A DNA stretch of 64,000 bases from Paraphaeosphaeria minitans (GCA_015832175.1 WJXW01000004.1:3720001-3784000), one strand, 5' to 3'. Numbered from the stretch's first letter, positions 43,283 through 54,178 are shown. Numbers and translations are program-made. The notes: generated by a model from the letters alone, not told the origin.

Positions 43283-45045
43283 CTACAACCCCACGCCGCG
43301 CATGCGCTGGGCCTTCGAAATGGGAGGGACCCATGCAAAGGCAACGTTCAGGGCAATGATGATGCATCCCATGATCCAGAACACACGCGCATAGTGGGTA
43401 CTGTTGTAACGGAAGATGATGGCGAAGATGATGCCACCCAGGTTGCCGCTTGCGCCGACGAGACCAGATACAATGCCCTATAACAAGTCAGTGGGGTGTT
43501 ACATCATTGAGTGGTAGGAAGGAACTTACGTTGGCATGAGGGTGCACATGCGGCACAAGAGCAAAATTTGCACCGTTACCCGCCTCCAGGAAAATGGCCA
43601 TCAGCGCGATGAGACCAATCATGGTGTCGAGCTCCTTGGGGTCGAGCTTTCCGATAACGATCAAGAAGATGCCGGACATGACGCCTACGAAATGGATCCA
43701 GAATTTCTTAGCCCACAAGTTGTGGCCAGACCACTTGAATACCAGGTCGCCGAAGAAACCTCCAGCGGGGCGGGTGATGATGTTGAGGAGACCGAACATG
43801 GCGGCCCACCGGCCAGATGTCGTCTGTCCGAGGTATGCGAAGTTTTTTAGATAGTAGGAGCCAAGGATGGAGTTGATCGCGAGCTCTCCGCCGAAGGAGC
43901 AGACGTACGTGGCGCATAGGGTGACGGTTTGGAGGGAGCAGAGGACCTTCAGAGCCTCTTTCCCAGAGGGTTTAACTACTATCTCGGCATGGGCTGCGTC
44001 CAACGCATCAACGCTTTGTCCGACGCGGGTGTTGGCTTCGACATCAGCCGTTGCTGAGGTCTTCTTCTCCTTGTCGTCGCCAGATGAGATGGAGCCTTCG
44101 GTGGCCCTGTCGGTGAGATTGCCTGTCGTCGAAACAATGGTAGTGTGGTGCTGCTCGGCAGGAACGGGCTTCTCTCTGTCAGACCACTTGCCGGTGGGCG
44201 TGTCCTCGCAAAGCAGAAGCATCGCGATGGCGACGGCAGTAATAAGGATGAAAGGCACGATGAAAGACACGCGCCAGGCAACATGGGGAGTCAAGCCACG
44301 CTTGTGTACTCTGTGGAAACGGTGTTAGTATATCCTTGACAGCCACAGCGAAATCACTTACAATGAGTCGTAGATGGCGGGCATCACAAAGTAGGTGATA
44401 CCCCCGCCGGAGTTACCCCAACCGCCGACCAACGCATTTGCCGTACCGACAACATTGCGATCGAAGAAGCCAGTAGTCCATACTTGGCAAGGGACAAACG
44501 TGCTACCGAGAATGCCTACAAAAAAGCGAATGGCGTATAGACCAGCGGCGTTGTGTGCTGTACCAGCCAGAGCCGATGGAATGGCACCAAGTAGCAAGCA
44601 GCCGACGAAGGTATAGCGCGGCCCGAATCTGTCACACAGTGGACCAGCAACGGCACGCATCACAAGCGTGGCCGCGAGTGAGATGATATTGGAGTTTGCT
44701 ACTTCATTTTGCGACAGATGCATGTCTTTCTTTATCGTGACGGAGAGCTATGGCAAGCCTAGGTCAGATCTAATACACTGCAGTAGCGCGAGTATGGGGA
44801 AGGCCATACCAGTGGAGGAAAGGCGTACCTGAACGTATCAGCGTTAGCAAAGAGTAGGCACCTAAAACACAGATAAGCGAGGAGTAGACTTACCAGGACC
44901 AGAACGCAATGAAGAATCCAAGGTAGGAGAAGAAGAAGACTCTCCCATACTTGTCGACAGGGTTGAAGACGGGAATGGACTTTGCCTTCTTGTTGATAGG
45001 GTTGATCTCCGGGGCACTCCAGAGCTGTCTCAGTTCGAACCCCAT
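43283..45045 (-). CDS. Nitrate/nitrite transporter, NNP family (NrtA/CrnA type)
   Basis: Five exons: 45045-44894, a 19-nt exon 44828-44810, 44747-44362, 44310-43530 and 43477-43283; phases all match, 510 aa, the usual length. The micro-exon rebuilds [16 protein letters not shown]. Twelve membrane segments are visible. The first signature is GGWGNSGGG (residues 165-173) and the substrate-binding Arg is expected at position 88 ([13 protein letters not shown]). The second motif is [16 protein letters not shown]. The large central loop between helices 6 and 7, rich in Ser/Thr/Glu, is typical of the fungal proteins. It imports nitrate with protons across the plasma membrane. No nitrate or nitrite reductase gene is in this window. 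Confidence 0.93.
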
Positions 45046-45167
45046 GCTGAAGATCTGGGGAACTGCGGATACCTTCTGCGGGGCTAGTTGGTGGTGGAGA
45101 AATCGGGGTCGCGGCCCAGGATTAAGGATGAAAGTGGAGAGACCGTAGCTACTTGCTGCAGAGGAAC

Positions 45168-45174
45168 AGATAAG
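45168..45174. promoter_or_regulatory. GATA (AreA/Nit2-type) site
   Basis: AGATAAG lies about 125 bp upstream of the nitrate transporter ATG, near the NirA-like element. Further copies in the other orientation (CTTATCT) are at 45356-45362, 45593-45599 and 45655-45661. Nitrogen-metabolite control through clustered HGATAR sites is standard for this gene class. Confidence 0.55.
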
Positions 45175-45223
45175 GACAGACGAGGGTTTATACAGTTGAT
45201 CCTTCAGTTGCTGCAACAGGTAC

Positions 45224-45231
45224 CTCCGCGG
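45224..45231. promoter_or_regulatory. NirA-type nitrate-response element
   Basis: CTCCGCGG matches the published Aspergillus NirA consensus CTCCGHGG and lies about 180 bp upstream of the nitrate transporter ATG. An 8-bp match alone could be chance; position before this particular gene is what makes it persuasive. Confidence 0.6.
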
Positions 45232-45689
45232 TGGTCACCACTGACGCAAAACCAAGCACAGTCAAGACTCGTAGTGTCAGTCAACGGAAGCGCGAGCGTG
45301 GACTACGCCACTTCTCCAGGGTAAAATTGTTTAGATAGTGAGGGATCTTCCATTCCTTATCTCTGGCGCGGCTTATATAACGGCGTGGGATGAACAGCGC
45401 AGGGTGCATTACACAGGAGCCAGTCTATTCAGCCTCGTGGCGTTCATTTCATGCGATGATCGTGGTCCGATACCGCATGAATTGAAAGTGCGTTATACAG
45501 CATTGGTGTGATCTTTTTCCCGATGCATCAGATTGATCGAGCAACGATTTGATGTGGGAGCGGGAGAATCGTTCAGCTGGCGGGACGGCGCTCTTATCTC
45601 TTGCCAAGAATCCAACGCTAAGGTTATCAAGGCGCTCCCCCCAGAAATGCAACTCTTATCTACACCTGGAAGTAGATACAATATCTAAT

Positions 45690-46187
45690 ATGCTTGCGGC
45701 ATCTCCGCGGTTCGAGTTGCACCCATGTGTGGTTGCACTGCCAGAGACGTTTGCTTGGGGCTTTCTGCGACGGAAGAATTTGGATAGATGGATCGAAAAT
45801 GTTGGTAATATGGGCAGCCAAGGACCAGGATTGCCATTCGATAGGCAAACTTTCTTGTGTTTCGAGCCGTTCCGATATTTTGTCATCTTGCCGGAAATGA
45901 TCATGAGCGATGATGCGCTGGGACTCGCATTGGGAGTCGTGAAGCGCCTGAAGGTACCGGCTATCTCTGCGGCACCACTCAGTGCCATTGCATGTGCTCT
46001 AGAGGCTTGGAACGACAACACTGAGAATCGGAGTATCCTCTCGAGCTCCAGCTGGAAAGATGTTCGAAAGTCCGCGGAAGCCAAAGAGCTGGCGCATCTC
46101 CGCGATACGCAAATCGTCGCATGGGTACGTCCCGGAGGCTTGGAAAGATGGCACGAAGCGGCATGTCTCTTCGACCCAGGGCTGTAG
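45690..46187 (+). CDS. Small hypothetical protein (165 aa; 212 aa if started at 45549)
   Basis: The frame has good protein character: FETFAWGFLRR-like aromatic block (ALPETFAWGFLRRKNLDRW), FLCFEPFRYFVILPEM, LGLALGVVKRLKVPAI and a C-terminal VAWVRPGGLERWHEAA. The opposite strand frame is Ser/Arg-rich and looks like a shadow. I prefer the ATG at 45690. It is divergent from the nitrate transporter, so the two may share regulation. No family recognised. Confidence 0.5.
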   Translation: MLAASPRFELHPCVVALPETFAWGFLRRKNLDRWIENVGNMGSQGPGLPFDRQTFLCFEPFRYFVILPEMIMSDDALGLALGVVKRLKVPAISAAPLSAIACALEAWNDNTENRSILSSSSWKDVRKSAEAKELAHLRDTQIVAWVRPGGLERWHEAACLFDPGL

Positions 46188-46889
46188 TGAATACCGAATC
46201 TCCTCGGAAACCTCGAACGCAGCGAAATCGGACCATCTTCGAGCACGGAGGGGCTTGAACGTTGCCTTGCAAACCTTTTCACGAGTGCCATTGTGGCTGC
46301 CCATTCAGAACACCATCCGGCTCTTTCAACCTACTCACCTGTTGCCTTGGCATGGCAGTGTCCAGGCATCATCCCAACCTCTCTCTGCAAACCATCTCTT
46401 CGCGAGGCCTGACTACTAGGTAAGCATCGTCGCAGTTCCCGCGGAGAAGGAACAGAAGTATGGTGCAGCTGAAAACGCTGTCTGGGCCTGTACTTCCTAG
46501 GCTGCATCAGTAATGCCATACCTGCATGAGGCAGTCTCAGGCAAGCCTGTCGAGGTGGACTTGTGTGTAGTGAGAAGTCGTGTCTGTCGTGATGTTGGCC
46601 CAAGCGTTGGTCCCTTCCTCGGAGATGCACGAGTCGTCTTGGCTTCGCCCGTGCAGAGCCGCATCGCTCGCGTGGCAGGCGTCGGACAATAAGGGATAGG
46701 TGTGCAACATGCTCGGGGTGAGTGCAGAGGTGGAGAGATAGCAAGGACAGGGACGCCATGTGCAGTATGATGAAGTGTGAATCGAAGCGCGGAAACGATG
46801 GGGTATATAATGATTCGCCATATGCTACTGCCATGCAGAATGCCAGAGCGTCGGGTCCGCGATGGGAGAGTATGGTGCTGCAACACTCT
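46188..46889. other. Convergent intergenic region
   Basis: About 700 bp between two 3' ends. The overlapping ORFs here show no protein-like pattern. Confidence 0.45.
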
Positions 46890-47903
46890 TCATCCCTTTC
46901 TATTGTCCACGCTCCTCGACCTCCGCCTGTAGTCTTGACTTCTGCTCCTGCTCCTGCTCCTGCTTCTACTGTCCCTATCCCGATCTCGACGCGGACTCCG
47001 ACTCCTCGACCGCGACCGCGTGTAGCTCCGCGCTCTACTCCTGCTTCTGCTCCTACTGTCGCTATTCTGGCTCCAGCTGCTCCCGCGACTCCGACTCCGA
47101 CTCCGACTCCGACTCCTACTTGGACTCCTGCCATCCTCCCCATCCAGGTCCATATCCTCCACCTCGTCCGCAAGCGGACTCTCCCTCGGATCCAGCAAAT
47201 CCAGATCCTCCAACACGCTTCTCGGCGGCAGCGCCGGCAGACTCGTACCGCACAGGCGCGGCTGGGTCAGCAAGTTGTCCACGAATTCGTCAATGTGGGT
47301 CAGTGTGAAGCCGGCCTGCTTGCGGTACTTTAATTTTCGGCGGTCGAGGAGGAGGGGCTCAAGGGTCTTGTAGACTTGCACGGGCTCCATGGTGAGGCGG
47401 ACGTAGAAAGCGGCGAGCGCGCGGAGGTACTTGAAGGCGCCTTTCTTGCCGGCCTTTTCTTTCTCGATGTCGTCTATATCGCCATTTTTTGGTTCCTTTT
47501 CTAAGTCTGGGTCTGCGCTTTGCGCCTCTCTGCCCTCGTCTTCTTTATCGTCTTTCTCCTCGTCCTCTTCCTCTTTCTCCCCGTCTTCCTCCTCCTCGTA
47601 GTTCAGCATCTCAAGGACAATCTCCTCAGACGGCACGAGACTGAGAAGCTTCAAGAGAATGCATATAAAAGGTGTAGGTCTGTTGTTCACGCTGCCGCCG
47701 ACGTGGGTGAGGGCGACGACGCGGTCGCAAATCATGGCTTCGTTGACGGCGAAGAGCTGCTCTTTCCAGTACATGGACTCGATGATGCGCTCGCGCATGG
47801 CTTTCTCGATGAGCGTGACGGGGTTGACGCCGCCGCGAACCGTTGGGCCGGCGTACCCCCGGTCGTCGAAGACGTTGCCGGAGTCGGCCTTGATCGTCGC
47901 CAT
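46890..47903 (-). CDS. PRP38: Pre-mRNA splicing factor Prp38
   Basis: Intron-free, 337 aa. The Prp38 domain starts close to the N-terminus: VRGGVNPVTLIEKAMRERI, SMYWKEQLFAVNEA, RVVALTHVGG, then PTPFICILLKLLSLVPSEEIV, and after an acidic insertion YLRALAAFYVRLT, LEPLLLDRRKLKYR and FTLTHIDEFVDNLL. The insertion of about 60 Glu/Asp/Lys-rich residues splits the domain. The C-terminus is an Arg-Ser/Asp-Ser tail like that of SR proteins and metazoan PRPF38 proteins. The protein acts in the U4/U6.U5 tri-snRNP and is needed for spliceosome activation. Confidence 0.95.
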   Translation of the reverse strand: MATIKADSGNVFDDRGYAGPTVRGGVNPVTLIEKAMRERIIESMYWKEQLFAVNEAMICDRVVALTHVGGSVNNRPTPFICILLKLLSLVPSEEIVLEMLNYEEEEDGEKEEEDEEKDDKEDEGREAQSADPDLEKEPKNGDIDDIEKEKAGKKGAFKYLRALAAFYVRLTMEPVQVYKTLEPLLLDRRKLKYRKQAGFTLTHIDEFVDNLLTQPRLCGTSLPALPPRSVLEDLDLLDPRESPLADEVEDMDLDGEDGRSPSRSRSRSRSRSRGSSWSQNSDSRSRSRSRARSYTRSRSRSRSPRRDRDRDSRSRSRSRSRSQDYRRRSRSVDNRKG

Positions 47904-48352
47904 GGGGTTGGATGCACGCAGGTGGTGTGGTGAGGTTCGGAGTCGGGCTATCGCATGGCCAGGTGGAGGGTTGTGTGGCGTGAGCGATGGTCGGGGACGA
48001 CTGTTGTGCGATTTGCGCGCGACAGGTGGACGGCTCTATTGTTATAATGGGCTTGCGGATGAAGCTGGCAAGCTGGGATGGCGGGCGAAATTGACGCGAG
48101 GATGCTTATCGATAGCGTTGCTCCTCCAACCGTGGCGTCAATAGATGGCAGCGAACCATGCGTACAACGTCACACTGTCCAAACCATCTGCATGCATTTG
48201 CACGAGCACAACTACATTCTTCATGGCCTGATCTAGCGTTTTGATACCCCCTTGCATATCCTATCTGGCCATCTACCTGAACATGGGCAAGCTACTGCTC
48301 TCGCAGGGCCAAGTCTCCATATTATTTTCTGCTGTGATAGGTGAGTGAGTGC
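47904..48352. other. Divergent intergenic region
   Basis: About 450 bp between the Prp38 and glycosyltransferase-like gene starts. No specific element identified. Confidence 0.5.
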
Positions 48353-49521
48353 ATGAGCTGGATGGGTATATGTAACCGTGCTGAAAGAGGAACAGTATTC
48401 CTGTTCACGCTCGCGCTGTTTCTCAGTGGATTTGTTCTGCAACAACGATACGTGCACTCGCTGCATTTAGCCATCAAACCGCGACTTCCGAAGCCGCTAC
48501 CAGCACAGGCACCGCTACAACCGCCAACATTAGATGCGAAATGGGCGAGGGGGATGGGAGAGAGGCTGGAGGTGGATGAGTCGGTGCAGCAGAGGATGGA
48601 CGCGGCATCAATCGATTGGAGCCGATTGGGATATGTGCAGGTTGTGAAGGACCACAGCGAGCTGTGCAGCGCGATCATGTTGCTGGCAGATCTGCAGGCA
48701 AAGAGAAGTCCGGCGAAGCGCGTTTTGATGTTTCCGACGGCGTGGGTGAAGGAGACGAGCGAGGAGGACTGGAATGCGCAGATGACGACGACGAAGCGAC
48801 TGCTGCGAACAGCTGCGAGACGCCATGGGGCCAAACTGGTACCGATAGAGCCGACCGAGGCCGGTGCAGATGGTGAGGATGGCAATGTTGGCGAGTCGGC
48901 AGCAACTAACTATCCGCAGAGTCTCTTGCATCGTCGTATTCGATCGCAGCCATGTATTCCCTGACCAGCTACGAGAGGCTTATTTACTTGGATGGGCCTG
49001 GCGTGGTGCTGGATGCTTCGGCGCTGGACTCGCTGCTTGCCTTTTCCCCATCCACGCCGATGAATGCGTTCCCGGCGACGCCCGAGCGGAAGGAGCTGTC
49101 AACGTCACTGCTTCTCATAACTCCATCGCATGAGAGGTATCGACAGCTGAAAGAGAGGCGTTTGTCACAGCGGTCGACCGATTTGGAGCTCCTCCGGCAG
49201 ACGTTCGACACGCCAGCGTCGCTGATTGCAGAGTCGACACTGGCGATGGGCAACGTGGTGTACGAATCGCAGGGGCTGCGCGAGGCCAGTGACGACTTCA
49301 ACGTTACGGCGTTCCACGAGAGGACGACGTTTGTGCGGCTGCGAGAGCGCGACATGGCTGGTCCGGAGTACGATGTACCGTACACGGAGTGGGCCAGACT
49401 GCGGCCGCAGAATGCTCAGGCGAGGGAGGCATGGGAGAGTATGTACGAGACGTTTCGGCAGCGGCGCATGGAGGTGTGCGGGCTGGATCTGGAGTACTGG
49501 GTGGGGCCGGGGGGAGTGTAG
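48353..49521 (+). CDS. Type II membrane protein, GT8-like glycosyltransferase fold
   Basis: Exons 48353-48872 and 48920-49521; intron GTGAGG, ACTAAC branch, CCGCAG, phase matching; 373 aa. The N-terminal signal anchor is TVFLFTLALFLSGFVL. The luminal part has WSRLGYVQVV, RVLMFPTAWV and, after the splice, YERLIYLDGPGVVLD, where GT8 enzymes carry the D-x-D motif. Here the sequence is LDGPG, so the second Asp is missing. The 3' half is helical and charged. Probably Golgi-located; the absent D-x-D leaves catalytic activity open. The frame upstream of the chosen ATG starts with GTG. Confidence 0.78.
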
Positions 49522-49636
49522 GTTGGATGTATTACCTATCCGGTGGGATCAGGATCAAGTTCGTATATCAGGCGGGAGATGACGGTGCTGGGGTGGAATG
49601 GGGATCAAGTTCGCATATCTGGGGTGGAAGATGGAG

Positions 49637-49749
49637 GCTGGGCGGGGTGGAATCTCTCATTGGATGTGAAGAGGGAAGCTGGGCGGGGTGGAATCTCTCA
49701 TTGGATGTGAAGAGGGAAGCTGGGCGGGGTGGAATCTCTCATTGGATGT
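49637..49749. repeat. 41-bp tandem repeat, about 2.75 copies
   Basis: Near-identical units start at 49637, 49678 and 49719 (each opening GCTGGGCGGGGTGGAATC); the third is cut short. A diverged related unit lies just before. The near-identity suggests recent duplication. Confidence 0.85.
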
Positions 49750-50059
49750 CCGTCACGATGGAGGCTCGGGCATGACGCAACGGCATTGCACTCGGATGTG
49801 CGACAGGAAGTGGTGGCAGTCCACCTGACCGTGGACGCGATATGCCATCTACAGAGGCAGCGAGCCGGACGATGCAATGATTGCTGCGTGCATTGGCGCA
49901 ACCCATTGTGCAGGTGCAGCAGCAATCGGCCGGTGAAGAAGCACACGACGGCGGGCATGATGCAAGGCGGCAGCTCTTTGTAGCGAAGGGCTTTGTCCAA
50001 ACGAGACTTGCACTGGCCGATGGCAATTCCCTTGTGTCGGCTGGCGCCTGTAGTAGGCA

Positions 50060-50132
50060 GGTAGGTCGGTAGGTAGGTAGGTCGGTAGGTAGGTAGGTCG
50101 GTAGGTAGGTAGGTCGGTAGGTAGGTAGGTAA
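50060..50132. repeat. 16-bp minisatellite based on GTAGGTAGGTAGGTCG
   Basis: About four units in which every fourth AGGT is changed to CGGT, so a higher-order 16-bp period has arisen inside a tetranucleotide array. Flanks are unrelated. Confidence 0.85.
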
Positions 50133-50558
50133 AATAGATGTGCATCTAGTGTTGCCTGTAGAGAATAGAGGGTATCTAGCTTGTTGCCTGTGCCGCCTGG
50201 TTCGCGGCTTCCCCGCGAGCGCAAGCCTCAAGTCCGAACCCACGTCCCAGCCTCCTCCTCCCCCCAAACCAACCCAAACGCTGCCTCCCCTTCACACTCA
50301 GCGCCGCCCAGCATCGCCCAGCGCAAACCCGCCCTCCTATGCCTATGCGCCCCCCAAATCGCCCTCCTGCACCTGCAACTCCACCCGCACCCGCGCCCGC
50401 ACACCTCGCCGCCGCGCCCTCGTAACCCGCCCACACACCCACACGCCCCCCACCCGCGCGCCCATTCCGCCCGTCCAGCACTCACCCCGTCCACAACACC
50501 TGTTGCCAGCTAGGCCAGGGCGCCGCCTTCGCAGCTTGCCATTCTCTCGACCGCCCAC

Positions 50559-52168
50559 ATGCCTTCTTTGGGGTTCCTGAAGAAGAAGAAGACGCGGGAC
50601 TCGACCGACTCGCCCACCTCGCCCGTCAAGGACACCACCACCTCGCCCATCGTCCCAACCACCTCCAAGACACAGCGCGCCTCGGTCGTCAGCAAGACCT
50701 CCACCAAGACCAACCCGGACGCCCTCGCCCTGCAGCCCTCGCACACCTCCCAGCCCTCGCACACCTCCCAGCCCTCGCACACCTCCCAGCCCTCTGCCGG
50801 CCCCTCGCACAAGCAGGTCGACTCGATGAACTCCCAGCCCCAGCAGGCCTACGCCACCCCGCAAGCCTCGCCCGAGCCTTACCAGTCCCCCTCGCACAAC
50901 GTTCCCTCCATCCAGAACCTAATACACCCCACCAACCCCAATCCAGCCCCCGCCCCCGCCAACTTCCCCCAGCCCCAGCAGCCGCAGCAGCCCGCGAAGC
51001 CTGCCAATGGCGCCCTACCCATCGCCCACCCGCCGGCCCACCCGCGCGTGACAAAGGGCAAGTACACCCTGCAGGACTTTGCCATCCAGCGCACCCTCGG
51101 CACCGGCAGCTTCGGTCGCGTGCACCTGGTGCAGTCCAAGCACAACCAGCGCTACTATGCCGTCAAGGTGCTGAAGAAGGCCCAGGTCGTCAAGATGAAG
51201 CAGGTCGAGCACACAAACGACGAGCGCCGCATGCTGCAGCAGGTCAAGCATCCATTTTTAATCACCCTGTGGGGCACCTTCCAGGACTCGAAAAACCTGT
51301 ACATGGTCATGGACTTTGTCGAGGGCGGTGAGCTCTTCAGCTTGCTCCGCAAGTCACAAGTAAGCGCGGCCCGATTCCTTCCAAGCTTGTGCTCATCACC
51401 ATGGTAGCGTTTCCCCAACCCCGTCGCAAAGTTCTACGCCGCCGAAGTAACCCTTGCCCTCGACTACCTGCACGCCCAGAACATCATCTACCGCGACCTC
51501 AAGCCCGAGAACCTGCTGCTCGACCGACACGGCCACCTGAAGATCACCGATTTCGGATTCGCAAAAGAAGTGCCCGACATCACCTGGACGCTTTGCGGCA
51601 CTCCCGACTATCTCGCGCCCGAAGTGGTGGCATCAAAGGGCTACAACAAGTCCGTAGATTGGTACGTTCTTTGTCCGCTGCGCATCTTGGCCATGTGACT
51701 GACGACCCCGCAAAGGTGGTCTCTCGGTATCCTCATCTTCGAGATGCTCTGCGGGTTCACCCCCTTCTGGGACGGTGGTTCGCCCATGAAGATCTACGAA
51801 AACATTCTCAAAGGCCGCGTAAAATACCCGCCCTATATCCACCCCGACGCCCAGGATCTGCTTCAGAAGCTCATCACGTCCGACCTCACAAAGCGCCTCG
51901 GCAATCTCCACGGAGGCAGCAAGGACGTTATGAACCACCCCTGGTTCGCCGAGGTGACGTGGGAAAGACTGCAGAAGAAGGACATTGATGCGCCCTATGT
52001 GCCGCCGGTTCGCGCCGGCGTCGGTGATGCCAGCCAGTTTGACAAGTACCCTGAAGAAACAGAAGCGTACGGACAGACTGGAGAAGACCCGTATGTTCCT
52101 TGAATTCCTCCACGGCCATGCGCGCTAATGACATTGGCAGACACGGTCACTTGTTCCCGGACTTTTAA
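50559..52168 (+). CDS. cAMP-dependent protein kinase catalytic subunit
   Basis: Four exons: 50559-51359, 51408-51661, 51716-52090 and 52141-52168; 485 aa, phases matching. Residues 1-170 are disordered, Pro/Gln/Ser-rich, and include three perfect QPSHTS repeats. The kinase domain has the Gly loop GTGSFG (181-186), Lys203 in YAVKVLKK, catalytic Asp297 in YRDLKPEN and Asp315 in DFG. The activation-loop Thr328 lies in [14 protein letters not shown], followed by FTPFWDGG. The AGC tail runs to the C-terminal FPDF that docks on the kinase core. This is the effector of the Ras/cAMP pathway, held by a regulatory subunit. The last exon encodes only nine residues plus the stop. Confidence 0.95.
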
Positions 52169-53348
52169 TCTCACGGCTTAGGCCGCTTCTTTACCTAGCC
52201 AACCCCGCGCGGAACCCGCCCGCTTCCCGCCTCGGTACCGTTTCTCGGATGCGATTGCGACATGCCCGGATGCCACGGCCACGAGCTCACGGATCTGCCG
52301 ACGCGAGATACAAATGGAATCAAAAACGCCGACGTCTTCCGCCGGACCCATTGTATTCTTTCCCTATCTATCCATCTATGGTGCGAATTTCTTTCTACTT
52401 GTCCTGTCCGACATGGACAAGGCTGGAGGCCCGCTTCTATTGCTTCTGCGCCGTGACGAGGGATCCGGCGGCCCGCATCTTGCTTACTTCGGTCACGTTT
52501 GCTTACGTCTGTGTGTGTGTGTTTGTGTGTGTTTGTGTGTCTGGGTTTGGCTCGTCTGAGAAGTTGCGTGCGTGTTTTTTTGGTTCTTTTGTATATTTGA
52601 TGGGCACACGGGGTGGGTGGTTCTGTCTAAAGTGCAGGACACGTGTGGCTGATGAGTAGGTGGGCGGATTTCTGGTCAGTTGGTGCTGACCTGGCGTGTT
52701 TCTGGGTGATGTTCAAAAGTAGCATGCTTCGCGGTGCCTGGGCTGGACTGAGCTGGAACCGTTGGTAGGCGAGGGTGGCGGGTAAGAGGATTAGCCTACC
52801 TAGGATATCGTCAATCGAAGGCTTTTGTCTGTGAGGGGAGCACGCGGTTGACAAGTGATTGACCGGATGGCCATCTCGGGAGGTCGAAGCGGCCGGGTGT
52901 AGGACTTGCTTCCGTGCCGTCTGCTTTCCTCCCGCTTACACACCACGACACCACCGACGTCTACGATCGAGGCCGTCGAGGGCCCGAATGATTCCTTGCG
53001 ATTGGTTCGGATGGGCTTGGATAATATAAAAGCTTAGTAAACAAGCTCACCGTTCTTGGTGATTTGACAAGAGTAGCACTGGCGACTTGCTTCACGACAA
53101 ACGTCCCGCGGATGAGCAGGGGATGCGGAATTGATTTGAAATGCAACGCTCGGGCAGCGGTGGGGGTGAGGTGTAGGGTGTAGGATGTAGGGTGTGCTAC
53201 CACGAGGAAGTTGTATAAGTATCCAAGCTTCTCTGGGAAGTTTTTGACATCAGACAGGTCTTGGATTCTCTGTTTTGTTGCTTCGTCTTAGCCACTCCGG
53301 GAGCAGAATCTACTCCATTGCCTCATCTTAACCACCCAGGAAGCCAGC
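52169..53348. other. Intergenic region
   Basis: About 1.2 kb with a GT-rich run near 52508-52545 and no convincing gene. Confidence 0.45.
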
Positions 53349-54178
53349 ATGGTTGCCATCTCCCACCTCCTCACGCGCGTCATCGCAGGCATCCCCGTCC
53401 CCAACAACCCCCTCATCAACTCGTCCATCGCCCTCGCGAGAGCAGCCCTCCCAGACCAGGGCTACAACCATGTCATGCGTTCCTGGCTCAACGGCCAAGC
53501 CATCATCAACAACCTCCCCGCCGCGAACCGCTCCCGCATCGACCAAGAGGCCTTTGCCATCGCAACCATCCTGCACGACCTCGGCTGGTACGTACACTGC
53601 ACACCGACCTCCCCCCATCCCCCACGCATGCACAGCGCCAACCTGACCACCGCCCCCGCACGCGCAGGAGCAACGACACCGCCTACAACTCCCCCGACAA
53701 ACGCTTCGAAATCGACGGCGCCATCGCCGCCCGCACCTTCCTCCAAACCCACGGCGGCCCCGCCTGGCGCTCCCCGCACCGCCTGCAGCTCGTCTTCGAC
53801 ATCATCGCCCTGCACACCACGGCCAGCATCGCGCGGCACAAGCAGCCCGAGGTGGCCATCGCGTCCGCGGGCATCCTCGCCGAGCTGCTGGGTCCGGATG
53901 CTGCGCGGGACTCGTTCGGCGAGCTCGTCACCGTGGGGCGGGCGCAGTGGGAGGACGTCTCGAGGGCGTATCCGCGGGACGGGATCAAGGGGTATTTTAA
54001 TGGGGTGATGGTGGGGTTGTGCGTGAAGAAGCCGGGGACGACGTGGGATAATCTTGTGAGTGATTATGGGGAGGTGTTGGTGGAGGGGTTCAATCGGACG
54101 GGGCATCGGACGGTGGATGCGACGCAGATGGGTTTGGGTGACTGGGTTGGGGGGGAAGGAGGGAGGGAGGGAGAGTGA
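53349..54178 (+). CDS. HD-domain hydrolase (cyanamide hydratase-like)
   Basis: Exons 53349-53587 and 53668-54178; 249 aa. The intron (GTACGT..CGCAG) joins HDLGW to SNDTAYNSPDKRFEIDGA in phase. Metal ligands expected of the HD superfamily are present in order: His of YNHVMRSW, His-Asp of ILHDLGW, and His of IIALHTTASIARH. The layout fits fungal cyanamide hydratase/urea-forming HD proteins, but many relatives have unknown substrates. The extreme C-terminus (Gly/Glu-rich) runs toward a GA-rich minisatellite, so repeat slippage may have changed the stop position. Confidence 0.83.

Larger units (their letters stand above)
45046..45689. other. Divergent promoter region of nitrate transporter and small unknown gene
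   Basis: About 640 bp of shared upstream DNA containing the NirA-like and GATA-type motifs. A frame continues upstream of the plus-strand gene to 45549, but is less protein-like there. Confidence 0.5.
49522..50558. other. Intergenic region with two tandem-repeat arrays, PKA promoter and leader
   Basis: About 1 kb. It contains the 41-bp repeats and the AGGT-based array listed separately, then a long pyrimidine/C-rich stretch (50200-50550) directly upstream of the PKA ATG, which looks like a fungal 5' leader. Confidence 0.5.

Noticed and set aside
45656..46291. 211-codon minus-strand ORF opposite the small unknown gene
   Set aside because: Ser/Arg/Lys-rich composition without hydrophobic periodicity; the plus frame is much more protein-like.
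46722..47333. Plus-strand Thr/Pro/Ala-rich ORFs opposite Prp38
   Set aside because: Antisense shadow of the Arg-Ser tail of the Prp38 gene.
49696..50267. Minus-strand ORFs with repeated Leu-Pro-Thr-Tyr
   Set aside because: Translation of the AGGT array; not coding.
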